Assembly: GCA_937951345.1 (NCBI GenBank)
Contig: CALFCF010000092.1
Coordinates: forward strand, 1-62,775
Source: an uncultured Granulosicoccaceae bacterium
GTDB taxonomy: Bacteria; Pseudomonadota; Gammaproteobacteria; Granulosicoccales; Granulosicoccaceae
Length of the DNA: 62,775 nucleotides
Direction of reading: 5' to 3'
Positions 26,693-36,575 of this stretch are shown here, one piece after another (the first letter of the stretch is position 1; every line of letters starts with the position of its first letter). The notes beneath the pieces are model-generated. The model searched no databases. It was given only the letters and a program-made list of their open reading frames with translations, and had not been told where the DNA came from. The translations under genes and the position numbers were made by a program.

Positions 26693-29600
26693 GAACGCAC
26701 CAACAACTAACCTGTCGAGTAGTTCGGCTACATGCAACGGCGTCTGTCCGGTGGTTGACCGAATTTGTGCACGGCACGATGTGCCATCCGCAACTACGAC
26801 AGTCTCTGCGGATGTACCCGCATTCCGATCTCGCTTTTGTTGTAAATCAAATGCTCGTCTTATTGCCGGTGCCAGATCAAGTTCCGCCATTTCAATGGAT
26901 ACGTCAGCCGTCTCGCGACCGTATCCAAAACTACCTGCCATTCCGCAGCAACTGGATTCAATCATTTTCAGATCGATACCGGGTATTGCAGACAAGACTG
27001 CCTCAATCGAATCTGTTTGGCCAAAAGCCTTCTGATGACAGTGGCCATGCAACAACACATGCAGTGAATTCGGGTCGCTTGTTTCAGAAGATTGGCTACT
27101 ATCGGATTCACGCAACTCAGGTGTTCGCGTGGCTATAAAAAAATCATGCAGATTTCCCGCTTTAAGTTCCTGAGCCAGAAATTCTTCAAACATCAGAACG
27201 CGCCCCTGTAGCCGTGCCGTATCAGCACCCGGCAGCAACGCTTCAATTTCATCACGAAAGGTAAACAGACAACTGGGTTCAAGACCAATTATGACTGCGG
27301 TTTCGTCGCTACCTAGCAGTGACGAAAAATGATCGCGCGTTCGCTTTAGTTCCTGTTTTGCATCATCAGTGCGCCCACACGATAGATACGTGCGACCACA
27401 GCAGAGCGGTTGTTGATCAGGAATTTCAGGTACGGTTACCTGATACCCCACTGCCCGCAGTACGCGCAATGCTGATTCCAGCACATGTGGCTCGAAATAC
27501 CGGTTAAAAGTATCTGCAAACATATAAACGACCGGTTTGTCGGATTCAGATCGCGGTTGCGCTCCACCCTGTTCAACAGCGAACGCAGCAAACGGTTTGC
27601 GAGCTAACAAAGGCAATTGACGTTTGCTTGAAAACCCTGTGATACGTTCAAAAACCGGCCCGGTGAGTTTCGCAACAGACTGCAAACGATTAAACAAACT
27701 GAAAAGGTTTAAGCCGGGTATCCGGCCACAGACCGCAGCAGCCCGTGTCAATCGATGCGCATAGCGCGGTAATTCTGCAATCAGGTATTCGTGTAATCCG
27801 TGTTTGCCGGACTTGTGTTGCGCGGCTAGTACTTCAATTTTCATTCGCGCCATATCAACCCCTGTTGGGCATTCGCGGCGACACGCCTTGCATGAAACAC
27901 AGTATTTCATTGCCTGATGTAACTCATCACTGGCAAGCGCTTGATCCTCGCTGGCAGGACCCAGTTGCCGTCCACCAGACGACAACTCAAGCTGTCCTGA
28001 CAAGGCCAAACGTAACGCATTGGCACGCCCTCGGGTTAGATGCTGTTCATCACGAGTGACGCGGTAAGACGGACACATTGCCCCACCGGCAAGTTTGCGA
28101 CAAGCGCCGTTGTTATTACACATTTCAACCGCTGCCTGCATACCATGCTTAGCCCCAGGCCATGCTGACCAATCGAGTCGCATGGGTGTTTTCGCTGTTT
28201 GGTAATCAGCGTGATAGCGCAACAGCTGCTTATCATTCATGCGTGGCGGATTGACAATTCGTCCGGGATTGAACCGGTTGGCCGGATCGCACAGGCTTTT
28301 CAGTGATTCAAATGCGCCTACCAGACGTTCACCGAACATATCGCGATGAAATTCTGAACGTGAAATACCGTCACCATGCTCGCCTGAATGTGATCCTTTA
28401 TATTGTCGTACCAACGCGAACGCCTCCTCGGCAATCTCACGCATTGCATGGCGGTCTTTTTCAAGCTTTAAATTCAGAACAGGACGAACATGCAAACAGC
28501 CAACAGAAGCATGGGCATACCAGGTGCCGCGAGTGCCATGCTTTTTAAATACCTCCGTTAAACCGGCTGTATATTCAGCCAGATCAGGTAGCGCAACAGC
28601 GCAATCCTCGACAAACGACACCGGCTTACCTTCGCTTTTCATTGACATCATTATGTTGAGTCCTGATTTTCGGACTTCACCAACAGCGGCTTGTAAGCGG
28701 GGTGATTCAATCTCAACAACGCCACCCCAGGATTTTCCATACCCGTCCCAGCTAAAACCGAGGTCACCCATACATTGCGTCAGCCTGTTCAAGCATTGAC
28801 GGTTTTCAGATTTCTGACCGGTTGCGAACTCAACCAATAGCAGTGCAGCAGGCTCCCCACGCACAAACTCACGCATCACCGGCCGGAATGCGGCAATATC
28901 ATTTGCCAGCTCAATCAATGTGGCATCCATCAATTCAACTGCAGTTGGTTTCAGTTCAACCAGATGTTGAGCGGCATCCATCGCTTGATAGAACGTAGGA
29001 AAGTGACAGACACCAACCACACGCTGACCGGGCAATTCAGCAAGTTGTAGCTCAATTGCTGTTGAAACTCCCAGTGTGCCTTCGGAACCCACCAGCACAT
29101 GTGACAGATTGATGCGCTGCTCGTCGTTAGCCAGCAATGCATCCAGGTTATAGCCTCCAACCCGGCGCAGGAGCTTTGGAAAACGTTCGTCGATGTCGGT
29201 TTTGTACTGCTCAGCGATAGACACAGCAGATGCGACAAAACCGCTGTCCGGGTGAGGCAATAGGGTTTCACGTGAGGGTTGATCGGCTTTCCAGTCCTGC
29301 TGATCGGCGTCGGTACAATTCCCGGCACGCCTGTGCTTTCCGAAATAGCATTGCTGCGCTTGCGGGATTTTCGAGTTGTCGATCGATGGATTTATATATG
29401 CATCCATACTGACAACGTTATGACGCATGGTGCCGTAAACGATTGACCGCTGACCGCAGGAATTGTTGCCAGCCATACCACCAATTGTGGCGCGTGAAGC
29501 GGTCGATACATCGACAGGAAACCACAACCCATGCTGTTTTAACTGGCGGTTTAGCGTATCGAGCACCATCCCGGGTTCTACGGTACAACGCTGATTATCC

Positions 29601-29896
29601 AGATCCAGGTCGAGCAGTTGGTTGAAGTACCTGCTGTTGTCAATCACCAGCGCATCATTGACCGTTTGCCCGTTTTGCGATGTACCCGCACCACGCGGCA
29701 GCACAGCCAGCTCGTGCTCACCCGCGAACGCGAGTAATCGCTCAATATCAGATACCGAAGCCGGTCTGGCTACAGCACGCGGCAGGACCTGGTAGACCGA
29801 CGCATCGGTGGAATACAACCCGCGAATAACCTCACTATCACTGCAATCACCCTGCAGCTCACTGTCCAGTATTGAAAATTCCGGGCTTCGGGCCAT
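26654..29896 (-). CDS. ydiJ: YdiJ-like FAD/Fe-S 2-hydroxyacid dehydrogenase
   Basis: A fused flavin and iron-sulfur oxidoreductase (1,080 aa from ATG 29896; E. coli YdiJ 1,018 aa) that probably oxidises a D-2-hydroxy acid such as D-2-hydroxyglutarate or D-lactate and feeds electrons to the quinone pool. The FAD domain has VLPRGAGTSQNGQTVN and GGMAGNNSCGQRSI, then HVLVGSEGTLG. The substrate domain has GEHGDGI. The ferredoxin part has CVSCKACRRECPTGVDM. The C-terminal CCG domains have PLCCGRTYLSCGR and SSCCGMAGSFGY. The frame extends 29 codons further upstream but into the divergent promoter region. It is divergent from the glyoxylate aminotransferase gene, with 98 bases between. Confidence 0.9.
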   Translation of the reverse strand: MARSPEFSILDSELQGDCSDSEVIRGLYSTDASVYQVLPRAVARPASVSDIERLLAFAGEHELAVLPRGAGTSQNGQTVNDALVIDNSRYFNQLLDLDLDNQRCTVEPGMVLDTLNRQLKQHGLWFPVDVSTASRATIGGMAGNNSCGQRSIVYGTMRHNVVSMDAYINPSIDNSKIPQAQQCYFGKHRRAGNCTDADQQDWKADQPSRETLLPHPDSGFVASAVSIAEQYKTDIDERFPKLLRRVGGYNLDALLANDEQRINLSHVLVGSEGTLGVSTAIELQLAELPGQRVVGVCHFPTFYQAMDAAQHLVELKPTAVELMDATLIELANDIAAFRPVMREFVRGEPAALLLVEFATGQKSENRQCLNRLTQCMGDLGFSWDGYGKSWGGVVEIESPRLQAAVGEVRKSGLNIMMSMKSEGKPVSFVEDCAVALPDLAEYTAGLTEVFKKHGTRGTWYAHASVGCLHVRPVLNLKLEKDRHAMREIAEEAFALVRQYKGSHSGEHGDGISRSEFHRDMFGERLVGAFESLKSLCDPANRFNPGRIVNPPRMNDKQLLRYHADYQTAKTPMRLDWSAWPGAKHGMQAAVEMCNNNGACRKLAGGAMCPSYRVTRDEQHLTRGRANALRLALSGQLELSSGGRQLGPASEDQALASDELHQAMKYCVSCKACRRECPTGVDMARMKIEVLAAQHKSGKHGLHEYLIAELPRYAHRLTRAAAVCGRIPGLNLFSLFNRLQSVAKLTGPVFERITGFSSKRQLPLLARKPFAAFAVEQGGAQPRSESDKPVVYMFADTFNRYFEPHVLESALRVLRAVGYQVTVPEIPDQQPLCCGRTYLSCGRTDDAKQELKRTRDHFSSLLGSDETAVIIGLEPSCLFTFRDEIEALLPGADTARLQGRVLMFEEFLAQELKAGNLHDFFIATRTPELRESDSSQSSETSDPNSLHVLLHGHCHQKAFGQTDSIEAVLSAIPGIDLKMIESSCCGMAGSFGYGRETADVSIEMAELDLAPAIRRAFDLQQKRDRNAGTSAETVVVADGTSCRAQIRSTTGQTPLHVAELLDRLVVGAFSGSKAEDVAYSE

Positions 29897-29994
29897 TTTT
29901 GTTGAATCGTTGTTGCCGGTGGGATTACTATGATTGTACCAGTCCAAGAGAAACCGCTCTGACGACTTCGATATCACTTGCACCTCACAACGCT

Positions 29995-31170
29995 ATGCGA
30001 AAATCCGGTAGACACTATCTGCAGATCCCCGGCCCCAGCCCGGTTCCAGAACGCATCATGCGCGCTATTGACATGCCCGTCATGGACCATCGTGGTCCCG
30101 ATTTTGGCGAGCTCGGTCTGCGCGTGCTTGAAGGCTTAAAACGAATTTTTAAAACCACCGGCCCGGTTATCGTCTACCCATCTTCCGGTACCGGTGCCTG
30201 GGAAGCAGCATTGGTTAATGCACTGTCACCGGGTGACACGGCGTTAATGGTTGAAACCGGTCATTTTGCGAGAATCTGGCGTAAGCTTGCCGGCCGCCTT
30301 GGTATCAATGGTGAGTTGCTTGAAACCGATTGGCGACGCGGCGCACCCGCTGCCGCTATTGCAGACAGATTGAAGGCTGACAAAGACCACAAGATCAAAG
30401 CGGTTTGTATCGTACACAATGAAACGTCCACCGGTTGTACAACGCAGGTAGTTGATGTCAGAAAGGCAATCGATGAGTGTGGTCACCCAGCCTTATTACT
30501 GGTCGATACCATTTCAGGACTAGCCTCAGCTGATCTGCAATTCGACAACTGGGGCATCGATGTCGCTATTGCCGGCTCACAAAAAGGACTGATGCTGCCA
30601 CCCGGCCTGTCGTTCAATGCGGTAAGCGAAAAAGCGATGCAAGCGGCAAAGCATACAACCACAGCCCATGCTTACTGGAACTGGCAGGACATGCTCGATG
30701 CCAACAAGAACGGCTACTTTCCCTATACCCCGGCAACCAACCTGTTGTACGGGCTCGATGTTGCGATAAATATGCTTGAAGAAGAAACGCTCGAGCAAGT
30801 ATTTACACGCCACAAACGACATTCGGCAGCCGCCCGGCTGGCTGTGACACACTGGGGTATGGAAACCCAGTGTCAGGTTGACGAAGAGCACTCGCCGGTA
30901 CTGACGGCAGTACGCCTGCCGGAATCACACGATGCAGATCAACTGCGAAAAGTCATCCTTGAGCGCTTCGACCTATCGCTCGGCAACGGTCTGTCCGACT
31001 TGCAGGGACGTGTTTTCCGCATTGGACATCTGGGCGACTTTAACGACCTGACACTGGCCGCTACGCTCTCCGGCATTGAAATGGGTCTCGCTACAACCAA
31101 TATCCCGTTCAATCCGGGTGGCGTACAGACTGCGCTGGATTTTATGCAACGCAGCCCGGCGGCTAACTGA
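29995..31170 (+). CDS. Serine-glyoxylate/alanine-glyoxylate type aminotransferase
   Basis: A class V PLP aminotransferase of 391 aa from ATG 29995 that likely transfers an amino group to glyoxylate, making glycine. Family motifs: RHYLQIPGPSPVPERIMRA, DHRGPDFGELG, PSSGTGAWEAAL, LLVDTISGLAS, and the PLP lysine in AIAGSQKGLMLPPGL. The open frame extends 41 codons upstream into the divergent promoter. Nearby malate synthase G, GlcG-like and CitE-like genes support a glyoxylate role. The amino donor (serine, alanine) cannot be decided. Confidence 0.9.
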   Translation: MRKSGRHYLQIPGPSPVPERIMRAIDMPVMDHRGPDFGELGLRVLEGLKRIFKTTGPVIVYPSSGTGAWEAALVNALSPGDTALMVETGHFARIWRKLAGRLGINGELLETDWRRGAPAAAIADRLKADKDHKIKAVCIVHNETSTGCTTQVVDVRKAIDECGHPALLLVDTISGLASADLQFDNWGIDVAIAGSQKGLMLPPGLSFNAVSEKAMQAAKHTTTAHAYWNWQDMLDANKNGYFPYTPATNLLYGLDVAINMLEEETLEQVFTRHKRHSAAARLAVTHWGMETQCQVDEEHSPVLTAVRLPESHDADQLRKVILERFDLSLGNGLSDLQGRVFRIGHLGDFNDLTLAATLSGIEMGLATTNIPFNPGGVQTALDFMQRSPAAN

Positions 31171-31270
31171 TCCAACACTTGCTATCTTGTATTCTGTTTT
31201 GAATTCGACGTTGTAAAAAACGCCCTGACAACCGATCAACTATTTGTTTGCAGCGCATAGCGATAAAACC

Positions 31271-32056
31271 ATGAGCGACGACGTACTTTTTGATGTGCAG
31301 GACAACATTGCACTGGTTACACTGAATCGCCCGCAAAGACGAAATGCGTTGACCTTCGAGATGTATGACGCATTGCAGACAATCGCAGACGATATTCGCG
31401 AACGAATTGGTGCAGGTGATCGCTCTATCAAAGCACTTGTTATCACAGGAAGTGGAGAAAAAGCTTTTGCAGCGGGCACGGACATGGCTGGCTTTCTTAA
31501 CTTTTCCACTGAGCAGGATGCACTGAATTATGAGCGGCAGATGGATCGGGTGCTGGGTGCATACGAACTCCTACCGATACCCACCATTGCAGCGATCCGG
31601 GGCGCATGTACTGGCGGCGGCGGTGCGATCGCCGTTGCATCAGACTTACGCTACGCCGATACCCAATTGAAGTTCGGATTTCCGATGGCTCGCACACTGG
31701 GCAATTGCCTGTCAGTCACGAATCTATCGCGCCTGGTCATGCTGATGGGACAGGCAAAAACGCGCGAGATTCTGCTAACTGCGCGATTGATTGAGGCTGA
31801 TGAGGCACTTACCTGTGGCATAGTCACCGATATCGTTGAGAATCCATTGCAACATGCTCTAACAGTTGCAGCTCAGCTACAAAGTCATTCGCCACTATTG
31901 ATCGAAGCCAGCAAGGAGTCATTACGGCGCATACGGGAGAAAATGGCTGAAATTGATGACGATGATCTGATCATCAAGTGCTATACCAGTCAGGATTTTA
32001 AAGAAGGCATAGATGCTTTTCTAAACAAACGCCAACCCGAATGGCAAGGCAGGTGA
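31271..32056 (+). CDS. Enoyl-CoA hydratase/isomerase family protein
   Basis: A crotonase-fold enzyme of 261 aa (an ATG 9 codons upstream at 31244 is an alternative). It acts on an acyl-CoA thioester. Oxyanion hole segments are KAFAAGTDMAGF and RGACTGGGGAIAVASDLRYA. In place of the usual catalytic Glu pair I see LSRLVMLMGQAKTREILLTA, so the precise reaction (hydratase, isomerase, or other) is open. It sits 100 bases after the aminotransferase, probably in the same unit. A MITE-like element begins 22 bases after the stop. Confidence 0.85.
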   Translation: MSDDVLFDVQDNIALVTLNRPQRRNALTFEMYDALQTIADDIRERIGAGDRSIKALVITGSGEKAFAAGTDMAGFLNFSTEQDALNYERQMDRVLGAYELLPIPTIAAIRGACTGGGGAIAVASDLRYADTQLKFGFPMARTLGNCLSVTNLSRLVMLMGQAKTREILLTARLIEADEALTCGIVTDIVENPLQHALTVAAQLQSHSPLLIEASKESLRRIREKMAEIDDDDLIIKCYTSQDFKEGIDAFLNKRQPEWQGR

Positions 32057-32077
32057 CAGAATCGGACGAAACAAACA

Positions 32078-32225
32078 TTAAGGAACCTCTGATTTATCGC
32101 CTGCGTTGCCAGGGCTGCGTTGAAATTCGGCTCAAAATGCTCATGTATTCGCATATACACTCCGCCTTTTCGCCAAATTTCGCCTTGCCCTGCCTGCCTC
32201 GCCCAATAAATCAGAGGTTCCTTAA
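32078..32225. repeat. MITE-like element with perfect 20-bp terminal inverted repeats
   Basis: TTAAGGAACCTCTGATTTAT (32078-32097) and its exact reverse complement (32206-32225) bound a 148-bp element between the enoyl-CoA hydratase and GlcG-like genes. The interior is partly symmetric as well. No transposase is encoded. The outer TTAA on both sides may be a target-site duplication or part of the repeat. Confidence 0.75.
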
Positions 32226-32292
32226 CTTTGCTATTATTGATTGACGCGATTTCGCAACAACCTTTCCAATTACCAATTTCGAGAATAATCTT

Positions 32293-32724
32293 ATGACACT
32301 GTCACTGGCAGATGCCAAGAAAATCATTGAACACGCGCTGGCTGCTCAGGCAGACAATAACTTCAAACCCATGGCTGTCGTCGTTTTATCTGAAGGTGCC
32401 AGCATCAAGGCATCCGAGGCCCAGGATGGCACAAGTTTACTGCGCCCCAAGATCGCACACGGTAAAGCCTATGGTGCGTTGACTATGGGTGTGGGATCCA
32501 GAGTGTTGTTTGAGCGAGCCAAGCAAGAACCGTTTTTTGTACAGTCGGTTAATGCGCTCTGCGACGGATCACTGGTACCTGTGCCGGGTGGTGTGCTGAT
32601 CAAGGACAAAGCAGGTGCCACAGTGGGCGCGGTCGGTGTTACGGGCGATATATCCGACAATGATGAAATCTGTGCGGTGGCGGGTATCGAAGCGGCTGGT
32701 TTTGTTGCCGACACGGGTGCGTAA
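32293..32724 (+). CDS. GlcG/HbpS-like protein (DUF336)
   Basis: A 143 aa protein of the GlcG/HbpS family. Related proteins bind haem or haem-degradation products, and glcG sits in the E. coli glycolate operon, but the biochemical role is poorly defined. The fold is shown by LADAKKIIEHALAAQADN, GKAYGALTMG, VPGGVLIKDKAGATVGAVGV and the C-terminal DNDEICAVAGIEAAGF. GAGAA lies before the ATG. No signal peptide, so it is cytoplasmic. The setting next to glyoxylate enzymes matches its E. coli context. Confidence 0.85.
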   Translation: MTLSLADAKKIIEHALAAQADNNFKPMAVVVLSEGASIKASEAQDGTSLLRPKIAHGKAYGALTMGVGSRVLFERAKQEPFFVQSVNALCDGSLVPVPGGVLIKDKAGATVGAVGVTGDISDNDEICAVAGIEAAGFVADTGA

Positions 32725-32809
32725 ACCGGTCAACGGCAACAAGTCCGTCAGCAGGGTTAGCCAATAACCCTGCTGAATCAAACCACTGGCGGGATTGGCT
32801 TATGTCACA

Positions 32810-32856
32810 CATGTAAGCCATGACAACTCATGTAAACCATGACAACCCATGTAGCC
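32810..32856. repeat. 19-bp tandem repeat, about 2.5 copies
   Basis: CATGTAAGCCATGACAACT (32810) is followed by CATGTAAACCATGACAACC (32829) and a partial CATGTAGCC. It lies between convergent genes (GlcG-like and CitE-like) and probably has no coding role. Confidence 0.6.
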
Positions 32857-32952
32857 CGCTCTACCTGCCAGACCTGCTCAATCTATTCAACTTGCACAGA
32901 TAAACCAGCCAAATTGTTCCATCGAAGCGCGAGATCAGATAAACAAGTGTAT

Positions 32953-33804
32953 CTACAGTCTGTCAGCAACTGCGACTATCCGATACATATCACGTAACAC
33001 CGGTTTCTCAATCAACTTACCGTCGATAACAACAAGACCGGTGTCCGCAGCTTCAAACTCCACGATGATACGTCGTGCGCGCTTTACTTGCTCTGTTGTG
33101 GGTGTAAACACGGCATTCAATGCCGGAATTTGCCTGGGATGCACCGAGCCTTTTCCGGAGAAACCCAGAGCGAGGGCAAGCTCCGCTTCTTGCCGCATAC
33201 CGTCACTGTCATCAAGATCAAGAAAGGGCACATCGATAACATCGAGCCCGGCCGACGCTGCAGCATGCACCACACGACTACGCGCATACAACAAGGGTTC
33301 CCAGGCGTTAACACAACGCAGTTCCGCGGCCATATCTACCCCACCAAAAAACAACGCATCTATGCGACCAGAACAATGGGCTATGTCGTGAGCGGCCTCG
33401 AGTCCGGCATTGGTTTCAATAATGATGTGTAGCCGTGTATCGTGGCCACGCTCTGTCAGTAACGCATCGAGCTGCACCACTTCATCCGGGGTCTTAACTT
33501 TTGGCATCATTAACGCTGGTGGCGGACTATCAGTGTTTAATATCGCTGCAACATCAGCAATACCCGCCTGCTCACGCATAGAATTTATACGAACGATGCG
33601 TTCCACGCCATCATCCGCTTGCGGCTGTTTAAACAAAGCCAGTGCTTTTTCACGTGCTTCGGCTTTGTCCTTCGGTGCGATTCCATCTTCAAGCTCGACA
33701 CACACAATATCCGCACCCGAAGCCAACGCCTTCGGGAACATATCAGGGCGCAACCCCGGTGTAAAAATGAAGCTACGACGCGGACGTATAATGGATTCAC
33801 TCAT
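32953..33804 (-). CDS. CitE/HpcH-family lyase (malyl-CoA lyase-like)
   Basis: A 283 aa TIM-barrel enzyme of the HpcH/HpaI and CitE beta family. It splits or forms C-C bonds of CoA esters such as malyl-CoA, giving glyoxylate. Motifs: RRSFIFTPGLRPDMFPKALA, VCVELEDGIAPKDKAEAR (metal Glu/Asp), the RINS segment, FFGGVDMAAEL and GKGSVHPRQIPALN. No citrate lyase alpha, gamma or ligase genes are near, so classic citrate lyase is unlikely. The nearby glyoxylate aminotransferase and malate synthase G favour malyl-CoA-type chemistry. Divergent from the DUF924 gene. Confidence 0.85.
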   Translation of the reverse strand: MSESIIRPRRSFIFTPGLRPDMFPKALASGADIVCVELEDGIAPKDKAEAREKALALFKQPQADDGVERIVRINSMREQAGIADVAAILNTDSPPPALMMPKVKTPDEVVQLDALLTERGHDTRLHIIIETNAGLEAAHDIAHCSGRIDALFFGGVDMAAELRCVNAWEPLLYARSRVVHAAASAGLDVIDVPFLDLDDSDGMRQEAELALALGFSGKGSVHPRQIPALNAVFTPTTEQVKRARRIIVEFEAADTGLVVIDGKLIEKPVLRDMYRIVAVADRL

Positions 33805-33884
33805 AATGTTATTTTTAATACGATACGTTGTTCTAAAGCGCAGTTAAACAAAAACCGCTTAACCCAAAGGACAAGATACTGACA

Positions 33885-34454
33885 ATGACAACACGAGCAA
33901 AGGCACAAACCACGGCGGCTGAAGTCCTGACTTTCTGGTTCGAGGAACTTGAACCAAAACAGCACTTTATCAAAGACCCTGATCTGGATCGAGAGATCAT
34001 TGATCGCTTTGGAGCAATACACGCTGTGCTGGCGGCAGATCAATTACCACAACAGTCAGACTGGAACGCGACGACAAACGGCAAAGTTGCCACGATAATT
34101 GTTCTGGATCAGTTCTCACGCCAGATATATCGCGACAATGAACGCGCATGGGCGTGCGACCCGCTGGCGCTGAAACGTTGCAAAGCGATGATTGACGAAG
34201 GCACTGACAAGTCACTGCCACCAGAGCAACGGCAATTTGTCTACATGCCTCTTATGCACGCAGAGTCCCTGGTGGAGCAGGAACGGTCAGTTGAATTGTT
34301 CACCGCGTTAGGCAACGCATCCAATATTCGCTTTGCAATAGCACACCGTGATGTTATCGCCCGCTTCGGTCGCTTCCCGTACCGCAATGAGCTACTAGGA
34401 CGCACATCGACCATGCAGGAGAAGCAGTATGTAGAGAAGCATGGAAGTTTTTGA
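33885..34454 (+). CDS. DUF924 family protein
   Basis: A 189 aa cytoplasmic protein of the DUF924 family, a TPR-like all-helical fold of unknown function. Family motifs are AAEVLTFWFEELEPKQHF, ATIIVLDQFSRQIYRDN and RQFVYMPLMHAESLVEQERS, with a C-terminal RFPYRNELLGR. Complete length. The convergent trpA ends 60 bases away; a weak inverted repeat lies between them. Confidence 0.88.
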   Translation: MTTRAKAQTTAAEVLTFWFEELEPKQHFIKDPDLDREIIDRFGAIHAVLAADQLPQQSDWNATTNGKVATIIVLDQFSRQIYRDNERAWACDPLALKRCKAMIDEGTDKSLPPEQRQFVYMPLMHAESLVEQERSVELFTALGNASNIRFAIAHRDVIARFGRFPYRNELLGRTSTMQEKQYVEKHGSF

Positions 34455-34514
34455 CAATCTATCAAGCCCATCGACAAACGCACGGTTAAACACGTGCACA
34501 TGTTGCGTGCAAAG

Positions 34515-35297
34515 CTAGGCCACCAGCGCATCAATAAAGGGCCGCACACCCTCAACACCCTCGGTTTCCAGAACACGAATGGTTTCTGAACCGATAACCG
34601 CGATATCCGCCTTGCCTGTTAAAAACTCAATATCCTCACGACTTTTCACACCAAATCCGACAGCCAGCGGCAATGATGTATTTTCGCGACAGGTAGACAG
34701 ATAGTCAGCCAGGTCATCTGTGAAACTGGTTTCTTTACCGGTTACCCCTTTACGCGCAACACTGTAAATAAAACCTTCGCTATTTTGATCCAGGAATTGC
34801 ATACGCTGTGGTGTGGAATTCGGGGTAAAAATATGTACAGGGGCTAGCCTGGCAGCGCGCATAGCATCAAGATAATCCTGCCCCTCGGCTGGCGGTAAAT
34901 CAGGAACAATGCAACCCTGGATACCTATCGACTGACATCGACTAACAAACTTATCAATGCCCTGACAAAACAGGATATTGTAATAAGTCATAAATAGAAA
35001 CGGAATATCAAACCGCTGCGTTAACCACTCGGCCATTTCAAAACTTCGCTCAACAGTTGCCCCGGATTTTAGTGCCTCTGCATTCGCTTTTAATATCACC
35101 GGACCATCAGCCATGGGTTCCGAGAACGGGATCTGCAATTCCATTAAATCAACACCGGCCTCGACCATGTCCTCGACCACACGGGCTGATGAATCAAAGT
35201 CCGGATAACCGAGCACAATATGTGTCATCAAAAGCAGATCTTTTTTCTGACGCGCAGCGCGGATCGATTCCTCAAGCCTGGTTGCATACTCAGCCAT
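34515..35297 (-). CDS. trpA: Tryptophan synthase alpha subunit (divergent)
   Basis: TrpA cleaves indole-3-glycerol phosphate to indole and glyceraldehyde 3-phosphate. The 260 aa barrel keeps the catalytic Glu and Asp (MELQIPFSEPMADGPVI) and the phosphate-binding ends (AVGFGVKSREDIEF; DIAVIGSET). It differs from typical TrpA: LMTHIVLGYPD in place of the usual LMTYVTAGDPD-type strand, and PFSEP in place of PFSDP. It overlaps trpB by 8 bases. No trpF, trpC or trpD is near; instead a GntR repressor precedes trpB. It is either a standard but divergent TrpA or a specialised version. Confidence 0.88.
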   Translation of the reverse strand: MAEYATRLEESIRAARQKKDLLLMTHIVLGYPDFDSSARVVEDMVEAGVDLMELQIPFSEPMADGPVILKANAEALKSGATVERSFEMAEWLTQRFDIPFLFMTYYNILFCQGIDKFVSRCQSIGIQGCIVPDLPPAEGQDYLDAMRAARLAPVHIFTPNSTPQRMQFLDQNSEGFIYSVARKGVTGKETSFTDDLADYLSTCRENTSLPLAVGFGVKSREDIEFLTGKADIAVIGSETIRVLETEGVEGVRPFIDALVA

Positions 35298-36534
35298 TAC
35301 TCATCTCCCGTCGATAGGCGGCCGCCTTATCGATTATGAACTCACGCCATTTCGGATCATGCACAGCATCCGCGACGGTAAAAATATCTTTATCGGCACG
35401 ACCGGACATGTTTATCAGAATATTGTCCTCGTTCGACATCTCGGGCGCTTCGCGGAAAGCCTGCGCAAATGCATGTGATGACTCGAGCGCTGGTATCAAC
35501 CCTTCCCGACGAACAGTGCGCTGCATTGCAGCAACAACCTCTTCGTCTGTGGCAGCTTCAAACCGGACTCTCTTTGTTTCATGCAGATGGCTCAATATCG
35601 GTGAAACGCCGACATAGTCGAGACCGGCAGACACACTATGGGTGTCCTGCATCTGACCATCCATATTCTGCAAAAAGAATGTCTTGTACCCTTGTGCCAC
35701 ACCGATCGTTGCGTCGTCGTACGCCAGTCGCGCAGCATGCTGGCCACTGCCTTTGCCACGACCACCCGCCTCTACACCGATAAGCTCAACGGCGTCATCA
35801 TCGAAAAACCCGCTAAACAAACCCATTGCATTTGAACCACCACCAACGCAGGCATACACACGTTTGGGTAGAACTCCGGTGCGCTCAAGCATTTGCTCGC
35901 GCGCTTCGGTACCGATAATCGACTGGAACCAGCTAACCATTTCCGGAAACGGGTGCGGACCGCAAGCAGTACCAAGCACATAGTGCGTGTCGTCCATATT
36001 GGTAACCCAGTCACGAAACGCTTCATTGATCGCATCCTTTAGTGTCTGACTACCGTCACTTACAGCAACGACCGTTGCACCCATTTGCTCCATCCAGAAT
36101 ACATTGGGCCGTTGCCGGGCAACATCGTGTGCGCCCATGTATATCGTACAGTCAAAACCAAACTTGGCGGCCATGGTTGCTGTTGCAACACCATGCTGTC
36201 CAGCACCTGTTTCGGCAATTACACGTTTTTTCCCCATACGCCGGGTTAACAACCCCTGGCCCATAACGTTATTGGCCTTGTGGGCACCGGTATGATTAAG
36301 ATCTTCCCGCTTGACGTAAATGTTCGCACCACCTAATTCGTCAGACAGATTATCCAGTCGCGTTATGGGGGTTGCTCTGCAGGAATAGGTCGACATAAGC
36401 TCGACGTACTCCTGCCAGAAAGACGGATCATCTCGGGCTTCAAGATACGCCGACTCGAGCTCGTCAAAGGTTGATACCAGTATTTCAGGGATAAACGCGC
36501 CCCCGAACTGGCTGTAGTAACCGCTATTTCTCAT
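35290..36534 (-). CDS. trpB: Tryptophan synthase beta subunit
   Basis: TrpB condenses indole with serine using PLP. At 414 aa it is a TrpB1-type protein. Motifs: YYSQFGGAFIPEIL, the PLP lysine in REDLNHTGAHKANN, AETGAGQHGVATATM, CVGGGSNAMGLF and EAGGRGKGSGQHAARL. Residues for catalysis and alpha-subunit contact look intact. It lies 41 bases after gntR and overlaps trpA, giving the order gntR-trpB-trpA on the minus strand. Confidence 0.95.
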   Translation of the reverse strand: MRNSGYYSQFGGAFIPEILVSTFDELESAYLEARDDPSFWQEYVELMSTYSCRATPITRLDNLSDELGGANIYVKREDLNHTGAHKANNVMGQGLLTRRMGKKRVIAETGAGQHGVATATMAAKFGFDCTIYMGAHDVARQRPNVFWMEQMGATVVAVSDGSQTLKDAINEAFRDWVTNMDDTHYVLGTACGPHPFPEMVSWFQSIIGTEAREQMLERTGVLPKRVYACVGGGSNAMGLFSGFFDDDAVELIGVEAGGRGKGSGQHAARLAYDDATIGVAQGYKTFFLQNMDGQMQDTHSVSAGLDYVGVSPILSHLHETKRVRFEAATDEEVVAAMQRTVRREGLIPALESSHAFAQAFREAPEMSNEDNILINMSGRADKDIFTVADAVHDPKWREFIIDKAAAYRREMSNG

Positions 36535-36575
36535 TTAAGTTGTCCTTTGATCAAATCCATTGGCAGATTATTCGT

